From Dactylosporangium vinaceum (GTDB taxonomy: Bacteria > Actinomycetota > Actinomycetes > Mycobacteriales > Micromonosporaceae), in contig NZ_CP061913.1 of the NCBI RefSeq assembly GCF_019904175.1, forward strand, positions 2,294,001-2,358,000: a stretch of 64,000 nt of DNA. The letters are read 5' to 3'. Made by a program: the position numbers and the translations under genes. The notes under the pieces are model-generated. The model was not told the origin of the DNA, ran no database searches, and saw nothing but the letters and a program-made list of their open reading frames with translations. Shown piece by piece: positions 34,790 through 42,131 of the stretch (the first letter of the stretch is position 1; every line of letters begins with the position of its first letter).

Positions 34790-35737
34790 GTGACCCAAGA
34801 TCCAAACCAACACAACGTTCACCAGGATCCAGACCGCGATACTTCCCCGTCCAATGCGACCCGGGCCGCCGCCCGGGTCGCTCTCGTTACCTGCGCCGAA
34901 CTGCCGGACCTCGACGAGGACGACCGCTCGCTCATCCCGGCCCTGGCCGCCCTGGGCATCCCGGCCGAGCCGGTCGCCTGGGACGCCGCCGGGGTCGACT
35001 GGGCCGCCTACGACCTCGCCGTGGTCCGCAACACGTGGGACTACGCGAAGCGGCGGGCCGAGTTCACCGCCTGGGCCCGCTCGGTGCCCAACCTGGCCAA
35101 CCCGGCCGCCGTCATCGAGTGGAACACCGACAAGCGGTATCTGCGCGAGCTCGCCGCGGCCGGCCTGCCGATCGTCCCGACGACCTGGGTCGAGCCCGGC
35201 GACGCCTTCGTGCCGGAGGGCACCGGCGAGATCGTGGTCAAGCCCGCGGTGAGCGCCGGCAGCATCGACACCGGGCGGTACGACCTGGCCACCCAGGCGC
35301 CGCTGGTGGCCAAGGAGGTCCGGCGGCTGCAGGACGCGGGCCGGCTCGTGATGATCCAGCCCTACCTGGACGCGGTCGACACGGCCGGCGAGACCGCGCT
35401 GCTGTACTTCGCCGGCGAGTTCAGCCACGCGATCCGCAAGGGCGCGATCCTGACCGGTCCGTACGTCGAGGGCAGCCAGCTGTACCAGCACGAGGAGATC
35501 TCGCCGCGCACACCCTCGGCGCAGGAGCACGCGCTGGCCGCCCGGGTCCTCGAAGCGCTCCCGGTGCCGGCGGCCGACCTGCTGTACACCCGCGTCGATC
35601 TGCTGCCGTCCCCGGACGGCCCGGTGGTCATCGAGGTCGAGCTGGCCGAGCCGTCGCTGTTCTTCGGCTACGCCCCCGGCTCGGCCGACCGCTTCGCCGC
35701 GGCCGTGCAGCGACGCCTGAGCAGGAGCGACGGCTAA
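34790..35737 (+). CDS. ATP-grasp ligase-like protein
   Basis: The 315-residue product has the layout of small ATP-grasp ligases: an N-terminal fold with VALVTCAELPDLDEDD and VVRNTWDYAKRRAEFTAW, the ATP-binding part GEIVVKPAVSAGSIDTGRY with catalytic Lys, and a metal-binding end LLYTRVDLLPSPDGPVVIEVELAEPSLFF. The RNTWDY motif is shared with the DcsG-like group. The substrates are unknown. TACAGT stands 6 nt before the GTG start, predicting leaderless translation; an earlier in-frame start at 34679 lies inside the preceding gene. Confidence 0.78.
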   Translation: MTQDPNQHNVHQDPDRDTSPSNATRAAARVALVTCAELPDLDEDDRSLIPALAALGIPAEPVAWDAAGVDWAAYDLAVVRNTWDYAKRRAEFTAWARSVPNLANPAAVIEWNTDKRYLRELAAAGLPIVPTTWVEPGDAFVPEGTGEIVVKPAVSAGSIDTGRYDLATQAPLVAKEVRRLQDAGRLVMIQPYLDAVDTAGETALLYFAGEFSHAIRKGAILTGPYVEGSQLYQHEEISPRTPSAQEHALAARVLEALPVPAADLLYTRVDLLPSPDGPVVIEVELAEPSLFFGYAPGSADRFAAAVQRRLSRSDG

Positions 35738-35768
35738 CAAAACCGGAGCCCCCGCCGATGTCAAGACC

Positions 35769-36401
35769 GTGAAACGGCGCATCGGCGCGGGCCTGGTCCT
35801 GCTCTCCGCCCTGGTCACCGGGGTGGCCGGGTGCAGCATGCTGCCCGGCTTGAGCGGCGCCACGCCGGGCGGGACGGGCGGCGAGACCAAGCGCGACGGC
35901 AAGGTCGTCAACCTGCCGGAGAAGACGGTGTACTCGCGCGGCGACGCGGTCGACCCCAACGCCTCCAACACCACCGGCGCCCCGGTGCGCGGCCCGATCG
36001 CGTCGCTCTCGCCGTTCCCGTCGCGCACCCAGACCCGGCCCACGCCCAGCTTCAGCCCGACCGACTGCATGGGCGTGTATCGCCAGGGCGTCGTCAACGG
36101 CGCCGACGTCACCCCCGCCGCGACGTCGGCCGTGGTCAGCTGGTGGAACATCGGCGACCCGTCGCTCGTCGAATACCGCCTCGCCGCCGTCCCGCAACGC
36201 CTCTACCAGGGCCCGCAGCCGGCCTGGGTCTGGCAGACGGTGGCCCGGGGCGCCGGCTGCAGCCGGGTCAGCGCGACAGTCACCGGCCTGACCTCGGGCG
36301 ATCCGTACGTCTTCGTCGTCCACGCGGTCCTGAAGAAGTACGAGACATTGCCGCCCATCATCCCGGAGGTGGCCCGCAGCAGCGCGACAGTCATGCTGTA
36401 G
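35769..36401 (+). CDS. Secreted lipoprotein with fibronectin-III-like domain
   Basis: A 210-residue exported protein. The signal peptide ends in lipobox VTGVAGC, followed by a long Thr/Pro/Ser/Gly-rich linker and a C-terminal segment SAVVSWWNIGDPSLVEYRLA ... SATVTGLTSGDPYVFVV, which reads like a fibronectin type III repeat. The Cys residues in FSPTDCMGV and GAGCSRV could form a disulfide. A cell-surface role is inferred; binding partner unknown. Confidence 0.7.
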   Translation: MKRRIGAGLVLLSALVTGVAGCSMLPGLSGATPGGTGGETKRDGKVVNLPEKTVYSRGDAVDPNASNTTGAPVRGPIASLSPFPSRTQTRPTPSFSPTDCMGVYRQGVVNGADVTPAATSAVVSWWNIGDPSLVEYRLAAVPQRLYQGPQPAWVWQTVARGAGCSRVSATVTGLTSGDPYVFVVHAVLKKYETLPPIIPEVARSSATVML

Positions 36402-36404
36402 GGC

Positions 36405-37136
36405 ATGGGCAACCACCGCGCACCCGAGCCGCCAGAGCCGATCCAGCCGTCCCTGCTGACCTTCCACGACGCCGCCACCGGCGAGTACACGGCGCTGAGC
36501 GCGTCCGAGCTCGGCGAGTGCGCGGCCCAGGTGGCCGGTCTGCTGCGCGAGGGCTGCGGGCTCGGCGACGGCGGCCGCGCGGCGATCCTGCTGCCGCCGC
36601 ACTGGCTCACCGCCGCCGTGCTGATGGGCGGCTGGTCGGCCGGGCTGGCGCTGTCGCTGCAGGGCCGGGCCACCGCCGGGCTGGCCGTGCACGAGCCGGG
36701 CGCCGACGCGCCCTACGACGTCTCGTTCGTCGCCGCCGACCGGATCGGGTCGTACCTGGAGAACGTGCCCCCGGCCAAGCACCAGTTCACGCTGTTCACC
36801 GAGGAGCCGCCGCCGGGGTACCGCGACCTCGAGACGGCCATCGACGAGTTCTCGCCGCACCTGCCGGCCTTCGGCCGCACCCGCCCGGGCGACGCCGCCA
36901 CGCCCGACGGCACCAGTTACGGCGAGTGGGGTGCCCTGGCCGCGGAGGTGGCCGGCCAGATCGGCCTGCGCCCCGGCGACCGCCTGCTCGTCGACGCGGG
37001 CGAGCACGAGCACCCGCTGAAGTGGCTGTTGGCCCCGATGGCGGCCGGCGCATCGGTCGTCATCTGCGCCAACGCCACCCCGGAGGTCCTCGCGGCCCTG
37101 ACCGCCAGCGAGGGGATCACCCACACGCTGCGTTAG
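36405..37136 (+). CDS. TIGR03089-type protein (AMP-ligase-like fragment family)
   Basis: The 243-residue protein resembles the actinobacterial family TIGR03089, which looks like the N-terminal half of an AMP-binding ligase without the catalytic half. Supporting segments are YTALSASELGECAAQVAGLL, GGRAAILLPPHWLTAAVLMGGW and HPLKWLLAPMAAGASVVICA. No adenylation signature (P-loop STGTTG type) is present. Function is unknown. It starts 3 bp after the lipoprotein stop. Confidence 0.75.
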   Translation: MGNHRAPEPPEPIQPSLLTFHDAATGEYTALSASELGECAAQVAGLLREGCGLGDGGRAAILLPPHWLTAAVLMGGWSAGLALSLQGRATAGLAVHEPGADAPYDVSFVAADRIGSYLENVPPAKHQFTLFTEEPPPGYRDLETAIDEFSPHLPAFGRTRPGDAATPDGTSYGEWGALAAEVAGQIGLRPGDRLLVDAGEHEHPLKWLLAPMAAGASVVICANATPEVLAALTASEGITHTLR

Positions 37137-37184
37137 ACAACCTGCTGGTTGTTAAACCGCCGAGTTGTCGGTACCGTCGCAGCC
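37137..37184 (+). promoter_or_regulatory. arsR promoter with candidate operator
   Basis: ACAACC-TGCT-GGTTGT (37137-37152) is a perfect palindrome that overlaps the -35 TTGTTA (37149-37154). After 17 bp comes TACCGT (37172-37177), 7 nt before the ATG. This is a compact leaderless promoter, and the palindrome is well placed for autorepression by the ArsR protein. Confidence 0.5.
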
Positions 37185-37526
37185 ATGGCGGTTCTGACGC
37201 AAGCCCAGAACAGTGATGACCTCAGCGTCGTCTTCGCGGCCCTCGCCGACCCCACGCGCAGGGCCATTCTCGAGCGCCTCGCAGAGGGCGAGGCCACGGT
37301 GCAGCAGCTGGCCGAGCCCTTCGCGATGACCCAGCAGGCCGTCTCCAAGCACCTGAAGGTCCTGGAGACGGCCCGGCTGATCTCCCGTACCCGCAACGCC
37401 CAGGCCCGGCCCTGCGCCCTGGAGCCCGAGCGGCTCACGCAGGCGGCCGGCTGGATCGAGCGGCACCGCGCACTGTGGGCCGATCGCCACGACCGCCTGG
37501 CCGCCCACCTGGACCGGCTGTCATGA
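37185..37526 (+). CDS. ArsR-family transcriptional regulator (SRPBCC-linked type)
   Basis: A 113-residue winged-helix regulator with VFAALADPTRRAILERLAEG, recognition helix AMTQQAVSKHLKVLETARL and tail ERHRALWADRHDRLAAHL. It lacks the ELCVCDL metal site, so it is not an arsenic sensor; it belongs to the group paired with SRPBCC (AHSA1) proteins. The ATG at 37185 was chosen from the leaderless promoter. The stop overlaps the ATG of a repeated mini-ORF (ATGA), which in turn overlaps the SRPBCC gene. Confidence 0.88.
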   Translation: MAVLTQAQNSDDLSVVFAALADPTRRAILERLAEGEATVQQLAEPFAMTQQAVSKHLKVLETARLISRTRNAQARPCALEPERLTQAAGWIERHRALWADRHDRLAAHLDRLS

Positions 37527-37777
37527 CCGGCCCGGAGCTTGCGGAGGGGCCGGTCATCGGGGGGCGCAGTTCGACGGTCGGGTGCCCGGAGCGAAGCGGA
37601 GGGTGCATGACCGGCCCGGAGCTTGCGGAGGGGCCGGTCATCGGGGGGCGCAGTTCGACGGTCGGGTGCCCGGAGCGAAGCGGAGGGTGCATGACCGGCC
37701 CGGAGCTTGCGGAGGGGCCGGTCATCGGGGGTGCAGCTCGGCGGTCGGGTGCCCGGAGCGAAGCGGAGGGCGCATGA
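37523..37777 (+). repeat. Three-copy tandem repeat (84, 84, 83 bp) forming a coupled mini-ORF
   Basis: Two identical 84-bp units (37523-37606, 37607-37690) and a diverged 83-bp unit (37691-37773) fill the gap between arsR and the SRPBCC gene. Each begins ATGACCGG, carries GGAGCTTGCGGAGG, a hairpin pairing ATGACCGGCCC with GGGCCGGTCAT, and GGAGCGAAGCGGAGGG. Read in frame they give an 84-residue ORF whose start overlaps the arsR stop and whose stop overlaps the next start, both as ATGA. The 83-bp unit alone is a 28-codon mini-ORF with the same overlaps. Confidence 0.85.
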
Positions 37778-38208
37778 CCGAGGTCGGCGAGCTGACGTTC
37801 AGCCGCATCCACCAGGCGGCGCCCGCGCTGCTGTTCGACTGCATGACGCGGCCCGAGCACCTCACCCACTTCTGGGGCCCCACCGGCACCACCACCCCGC
37901 TCGATGGCATCGTGGTCGAGCTGCGCCCCGGCGGCCGCTTCGAGACGACGATCGTCGGCGCCGACGGCGGCACCCACACCATGCGCGCCGTCTACGCCGA
38001 GATCGACCGCCCGCACCGCCTCGTGTGGGTCGAGCCCGGGGTCGAGGGCGGGATGCGCACCGAGGTCACCTTCCACGACCTCGGCGACGGCCGCACGGAG
38101 GTCATCACCCACCAGACGAACGTGCCCGAGGCGTTCCGCCGCGCCGAGGCCCGCGCGGGCTTCGCCACCAGCCTCGACCGCTTCGACGCCTACCTGACCA
38201 CCCTGTGA
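37774..38208 (+). CDS. SRPBCC/AHSA1 domain protein
   Basis: The 144-residue product has the AHSA1-type START fold: FSRIHQAAPALLFDCMTRPE, HFWGPTGTTTPLDGIVVELR, PGGRFETTIVG and HRLVWVEPG. Such proteins bind small hydrophobic ligands and are often paired with an ArsR regulator, as here. The ATG overlaps the stop of the repeated mini-ORF; GGAGGGCGC supplies a ribosome site 4-5 nt upstream. Function in the cell is unknown. Confidence 0.88.
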   Translation: MTEVGELTFSRIHQAAPALLFDCMTRPEHLTHFWGPTGTTTPLDGIVVELRPGGRFETTIVGADGGTHTMRAVYAEIDRPHRLVWVEPGVEGGMRTEVTFHDLGDGRTEVITHQTNVPEAFRRAEARAGFATSLDRFDAYLTTL

Positions 38209-38216
38209 GGAGCATC

Positions 38217-38966
38217 ATGCCCACCGTCACCTCCGCCGACGGCACGCCCATCGGCTACGACACCACGGGCCGCGGCCCCGCCCTGATCCTCGTCGACGGC
38301 GCCATGTGCCTGCGCGCCGGCGGCCCGATGCCGCTGCTGGCCAAGCACTTGCAGGACCACTTCGAGGTGTACTGCTACGACCGCCGCGGCCGCGGCGAGA
38401 GCGGCGACACCGGGCCCTACGCCGTGGCCCGCGAGGTCGAGGACCTCCAGACCGTCGTGGCGGCCGCGGGCGGGTCGGCGCGCGTCCACACGATGTCGTC
38501 AGGCGCCGCGATCGGCCTGGCCGCGGCCGCGCAGGGCACGGGCATCACCGCCCTCACCGCGTACGAGCCCCCGTTCGGCAGCGACTCGCCCGAGTACACA
38601 GCCGAGCTGACCCGGCTGCTGGCGTCCGGCGCGCGCGGCGACGCCGTGGCCCTGTTCATGGCCAAGGTCGGCCTGCCCGCGCCGGTCATCGACCACATGC
38701 GGCTCGCGCCGGGCTTCGCGAGCCTCGAGGCGATCGCGCCCACCCTCGCCTACGACGACGCCGCCCTGCGGGAGCCGCTCGACTGGTCGGCGATCCGGGT
38801 GCCGTGCACGATCGTCGCGGGCGGGGCCAGCCCCGAGTTCCTGCAGCACGCCGCGCGCACCACCGCCGAGCGAATCCCGGGCGCCGCGCTGGAGGTCCTC
38901 GAGGGCCAGGACCACAACGTGGACGCGGCCGCCCTGGCCCCGCTGCTGATCACACTGCTGAGCTGA
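38217..38966 (+). CDS. Alpha/beta hydrolase
   Basis: A 249-residue alpha/beta-hydrolase with the usual opening ADGTPIGYDTTGRGPALILVDG, the YDRRGRGESGDT loop, a nucleophile elbow VHTMSSGAA, and the late Asp/His pair in PCTIVAGGASPE and EGQDHNVDA. AGGAG overlapping the SRPBCC stop leads to the ATG at 38217. It is the third gene of the ArsR module; esterase or lactonase activity is only inferred. Confidence 0.88.
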   Translation: MPTVTSADGTPIGYDTTGRGPALILVDGAMCLRAGGPMPLLAKHLQDHFEVYCYDRRGRGESGDTGPYAVAREVEDLQTVVAAAGGSARVHTMSSGAAIGLAAAAQGTGITALTAYEPPFGSDSPEYTAELTRLLASGARGDAVALFMAKVGLPAPVIDHMRLAPGFASLEAIAPTLAYDDAALREPLDWSAIRVPCTIVAGGASPEFLQHAARTTAERIPGAALEVLEGQDHNVDAAALAPLLITLLS

Positions 38967-38967
38967 C

Positions 38968-39060
38968 CGCACGGCTGGGCTAATCCCACGGCTGGGCCGA
39001 TCGCACGGCTGGGTTGATCGCACCGCTGGGTTGATCGCACGGCTGGGCCGATCGCACGGC
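38968..39060. repeat. 17-bp tandem repeat, five copies plus a partial
   Basis: Units of the form CGCACGGCTGGGYYGAT follow one another from 2 bases after the hydrolase stop. Single-base differences (CGCACC for CGCACG; CTAAT for CCGAT) show they are not perfectly fresh. The array lies between convergent genes; no function is apparent. Confidence 0.8.
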
Positions 39061-39067
39061 GACCTGA

Positions 39068-39180
39068 TCAAGCCGCCGAGCCGAGCATGTGCCTGTGCCT
39101 GCGCCGGCGCAGGCGGATCCCCGTCAGCGCCGCAGTGACGCCGATCAGCAGCACGGTGGAGCCGATCCCGTGGACCAGGC
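39068..39180 (-). pseudogene. Possible remnant encoding a C-terminal membrane anchor
   Basis: Directly behind the PcaB-like stop, in another frame, the minus strand reads LVHGIGSTVLLIGVTAALTG followed by IRLRRRRHRH and a stop at 39068. That is a typical C-terminal membrane helix with a basic cytoplasmic tail, but there is no start codon or upstream coding part in frame. It may be the tail of a lost gene, or chance. Confidence 0.25.
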
Positions 39181-39182
39181 CC

Positions 39183-40310
39183 TCAGGCTGCGGTGGCCGC
39201 CCGCTTCATCCCGTAGGCGTCGAGGGCCCGGTCGACGAGCAGCCCGGCCGCGCTCAGGTCTCCGCCGATGCCGCTCTTCGCCAGGTTGGCCCGCATCACG
39301 TCCGGGTGCACCAGCAGCCCTTCGAGCGCGGCCCGCAGCCACGACACGGCCGAGCCGGTGGCGACGAGCAGCTCACGCAGCGGCCGCCACTCGGCGTGCC
39401 AGGCCCCGGCCGCCTGCTCGTGCTCGTGGACCATCGCCGCCAGGAGGTTGGCCACGAGCCCGGGCGCCGCGGCCGCGCACCCGAGCGCGCATACGGCCGC
39501 CGGTGAGCCGGTCGACAACTCGTCGACCTCGGGCTGGGCCAGCAGCGTCAGGTCGCGGGCCACCTTGGCCACCGCCCCGGCGGCCGCGCCCAGTGCACCG
39601 GCGAGGTCGGCGATGCGGGTGCGCTCGGTGTGCCAGGGCATGGCCGGCTCGCTCAGCCCGAGCAGCGTGGCCAGCCCCTCGACCACGTCGGGCCCGGCGT
39701 CGCCGAACGGGGCCAGGGTCCCGGCCGCCCCGCCGAACTGCACGGCCAGTCGCTCGGCCCGCACCTGGTCCAGCCGCCTGCGGGCCGCGTCGAGCCCGCC
39801 GAGCCAGCCGGCCGCCTTGAGCCCGAACGTGGTCGGCGCGGCCCGTTGCAGCCCGGCCCGCCCGACCATGACCGTCTCCCGGTGCTCCCGGGCCAGCCGC
39901 GCGGTCAGGTCGGCCGCGGCCCGCAGGTCGGCCAGCAGCGGCCGCAGCGCCCGGGCGGCGACGAGCATGCCGGCCGTGTCCAGCACGTCCTGGCTGCTCG
40001 CGCCGCGGTGCACGGCCTGCGCCGCGGGCTCGGGCACGGCCGCCCGCAGCGCCCGGACCAGCGGCACCACTGGGTCACCGCTCTGGGCCGCGGCCGCGCC
40101 GATCGCGGCGACCGAGAACGAGCGCGGGCTCGCGCAGGCCAGGCCGATCGCGTCGGCCGCATCCTGGTCGAGCAGGCCGGTGAACGCCTGCACCTCGGCC
40201 AGGGCGGCCTCGACCTGCAGCATCGCGGTCAACCAGGCGTCGTCGGCCACCGCCGCCGCCACCTCGCCCCGGGCCAGCACCCCGCCGAACAGGCTCGCGT
40301 CAGCTCCCAC
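39183..40310 (-). CDS. PcaB-family (3-carboxymuconate cycloisomerase-like) protein lacking the signature loop
   Basis: The 375-residue protein belongs to the fumarase/aspartase superfamily and is closest to 3-carboxy-cis,cis-muconate cycloisomerase: it has VHRGASSQDVLDTAGMLV, VMVGRAGLQRAAPTTFGLKA and EHEQAAGAWHAEWRPL. However, where the family has the mobile catalytic loop GSSxMPxKxNP, this protein reads EVDELSTGSPAAVCALGCA, so the signature with the catalytic Ser is missing, apparently by in-frame deletion. It may be inactive or altered. No other beta-ketoadipate gene is nearby; the neighbour is an aromatic-type aldehyde dehydrogenase on the other strand. Confidence 0.75.
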   Translation of the reverse strand: MGADASLFGGVLARGEVAAAVADDAWLTAMLQVEAALAEVQAFTGLLDQDAADAIGLACASPRSFSVAAIGAAAAQSGDPVVPLVRALRAAVPEPAAQAVHRGASSQDVLDTAGMLVAARALRPLLADLRAAADLTARLAREHRETVMVGRAGLQRAAPTTFGLKAAGWLGGLDAARRRLDQVRAERLAVQFGGAAGTLAPFGDAGPDVVEGLATLLGLSEPAMPWHTERTRIADLAGALGAAAGAVAKVARDLTLLAQPEVDELSTGSPAAVCALGCAAAAPGLVANLLAAMVHEHEQAAGAWHAEWRPLRELLVATGSAVSWLRAALEGLLVHPDVMRANLAKSGIGGDLSAAGLLVDRALDAYGMKRAATAA

Positions 40311-40384
40311 ACCCTTCCTATCGGGCCTTCCGCCTGCCGGAAGAGACTTTGCGGCAAGCCGTCCGCCGCTCGAAGGTTGAGGGC

Positions 40385-40477
40385 ATGAGCGGTACGGAGC
40401 GCAGCGGAGTGGCCGCGATTCATGAGTGCAGGGTGGAGTTCATGTCGGCGCCGGAGCTTGCGGAGGTGTTGGCGTGA
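40385..40477 (+). CDS. Coupled mini-ORF 1 (30 aa), first 89-bp repeat unit
   Basis: ATG 40385 opens a 30-codon frame (MSGTERSGVAAI ... SAPELAEVLA) whose TGA at 40475-40477 overlaps the GTG of the next unit as GTGA. The unit repeats after exactly 89 bp. It contains GGAGCGCAGCGGAG and GGAGCTTGCGGAGG, the same two words found in the repeats at 37.5 kb. Whether a stable peptide is made is unknown; it may only serve translation initiation. Confidence 0.5.
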   Translation: MSGTERSGVAAIHECRVEFMSAPELAEVLA

Positions 40478-40566
40478 GCGGTACGGAGCGAAGCGGAGTG
40501 GCCGCGATCCGGCAAGCGCAGGGTTGGGTCAGGTCGGCGCCGGAGCCTGCGGAGGTGTCGGCATGA
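40474..40566 (+). CDS. Coupled mini-ORF 2 (30 aa), second 89-bp repeat unit
   Basis: GTG 40474 opens a 30-codon frame (MSGTERSGVAAI ... SAPEPAEVSA) that ends at 40566, overlapping the ATG of the aldehyde dehydrogenase gene as ATGA. GCGGAGG, 7 nt before that ATG, is a good ribosome site. The ends of the two units are nearly identical while the middle has diverged, suggesting selection on the ends. Confidence 0.5.
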   Translation: MSGTERSGVAAIRQAQGWVRSAPEPAEVSA

Positions 40567-41984
40567 CCTTTCTCGTCGACGCACCGCTCGGGGCCGGGAC
40601 CCGGGACGTCATCGAGCCGGCGACCGGGGCCGTGCTCGGCACTGTCGGGCTGGCCGCGCCGAGTGACGTGGCCCCGGCCGCCGCGGCCGCGGCCAGGGCG
40701 CAGCGGGAGTGGGCGGCCGCCTCGTTCGAGGAGCGGGCGGGGGTACTGCGCCGCGCGGGCGCGCTGTTCGAGACGCGGGCCAAGGACGTGGAGGAGTGGC
40801 TGGTCCGCGAGGCCGGCTCGATCCCGCCCAAGGCCGGCGTGGAGACGCACGTGGCCGCGCAGGAGTGCTACGAGGCCGCCGCCCTGGCCGCTCGCCCGCT
40901 CGGTGAGATCCTGCCCAGCGCGCTGCCCCGCCTGAGCCTGGCCCGGCGGTCACCGGTGGGCGTGGTCGGGGTCATCGCGCCGTTCAACTTCCCGCTGATC
41001 CTGGCCATCCGCGCGGTGGCGCCGGCGCTGGCCGTCGGCAACGCCGTGGTCCTCAAGCCCGACCCCCGCACCGCTGTCGGCGGCGGGTTCGCGATCGCCG
41101 CGATCCTGCGAGAAGCCGGGCTGCCGGAGGGTGTACTTCACGTGCTCCCCGGCTTCGCGGACGTGGGCGCGGCCCTGGTCGAGGACCCCACCGTGCGCGT
41201 CATCGCCTTCACCGGCTCGACGGCGGCCGGGCGGAAGGTGGCCGAGCTCGCCGGGCGCCACCTCAAGCGGGTGCACCTGGAGCTCGGCGGCAACTCGGCG
41301 CTCATCGTGCTGCCCGACGCCGACCTGGACCGGGCCGTCTCCGCCGGAGCCTGGGGCGCGTACCTGCACGCCGGGCAGATCTGCATGACCACCGGGCGTC
41401 ACCTGGTGCACGAGTCCATCGCCGACGAGTACGTCGCCCGCCTCGCCGCGCACGCCGAGGCCCTGCCCGTCGGCGACCCGCACACGGAGCAGGTGGCGCT
41501 CGGGCCGCTCATCGACGAGGGGCAGCGGGACAAGGTGCACGCGCTCGTCACCGCGACCGTGGACGGGGGCGCGCGGCTGGTGGCGGGCGGGCGGTACGAC
41601 CGGCTGTTCTACCGCCCGACGGTGCTCGACGCCGTGCCGACCGGCGCGCCGGCCTACGCGAACGAGGTCTTCGGGCCGGTCGCGCCGGTGGTGCGCTTCG
41701 CCACCGAGGAGGAGGCGGTCGCGCTGGCCGCCGACTCGGAGCTCGGGCTGTCGCTGGGCATCCTGACCGGCGACGCGATGCGCGGGCTGGCCCTGGCCGA
41801 GCGGATCTCGACCGGGATCGTGCACATCAACGACCAGACCGTGAACGACGAGGCGGTCGCCCCGTTCGGGGGCGTGCGCGACTCCGGCACCGGGGCGAGG
41901 GCCGGCGGGTCGGGCAATATCGACGCCTATACGGATCTGCGCTGGATCACGATGCGCGGATCGATTCCGCAGTATCCGTTCTAG
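40563..41984 (+). CDS. Aldehyde dehydrogenase, benzaldehyde dehydrogenase-like
   Basis: A 473-residue NAD(P)-dependent aldehyde dehydrogenase. The catalytic Cys is in AGQICMTTGR, the general-base Glu in VHLELGGNSALIVL, and the cofactor motif is AFTGSTAAGRKVAELAG. The combination LELGGNSALIV, GQICMTTGRHLVHESIADE and TVNDEAVAPFGGVRDSGTG is typical of the benzaldehyde/vanillin dehydrogenase group. The start overlaps mini-ORF 2. A hairpin follows the stop. The exact substrate is uncertain. Confidence 0.88.
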   Translation: MTFLVDAPLGAGTRDVIEPATGAVLGTVGLAAPSDVAPAAAAAARAQREWAAASFEERAGVLRRAGALFETRAKDVEEWLVREAGSIPPKAGVETHVAAQECYEAAALAARPLGEILPSALPRLSLARRSPVGVVGVIAPFNFPLILAIRAVAPALAVGNAVVLKPDPRTAVGGGFAIAAILREAGLPEGVLHVLPGFADVGAALVEDPTVRVIAFTGSTAAGRKVAELAGRHLKRVHLELGGNSALIVLPDADLDRAVSAGAWGAYLHAGQICMTTGRHLVHESIADEYVARLAAHAEALPVGDPHTEQVALGPLIDEGQRDKVHALVTATVDGGARLVAGGRYDRLFYRPTVLDAVPTGAPAYANEVFGPVAPVVRFATEEEAVALAADSELGLSLGILTGDAMRGLALAERISTGIVHINDQTVNDEAVAPFGGVRDSGTGARAGGSGNIDAYTDLRWITMRGSIPQYPF

Positions 41985-42010
41985 CGGCCCGATACCGCGG
42001 CGCCCCTGCG

Positions 42011-42126
42011 TCGGTCGGCGCCGAAGCCGGCGCCGACCGACTGCGTCTCTTCGGTGCAGGTATGTGTCGCCTGACAGCCGGCGCCGACCGACTGCGTCTC
42101 TTCGGTGCAGGCATGTCGCCCGACAG
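42011..42126. repeat. Hairpin plus 51-bp direct repeat after the aldehyde dehydrogenase gene
   Basis: GTCGGTCGGCGCC (42011-42023) and GGCGCCGACCGAC (42030-42042) form a 13-bp stem, a likely terminator. The right arm is part of a unit that starts AGCCGGCGCCGACCGACTGC, runs through TCTCTTCGGTGCAGG and repeats after 51 bp (42026 and 42077), so the terminator arm has been duplicated along with about 37 further bases. Confidence 0.7.
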
Positions 42127-42131
42127 TGTGG

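Noticed and set aside
37475..37777. A single 100-codon repeat protein starting at 37475
   Set aside because: That start lies inside arsR without a ribosome site; the ATG at 37523 overlapping the arsR stop is the more sensible start, and the coding status itself is uncertain.
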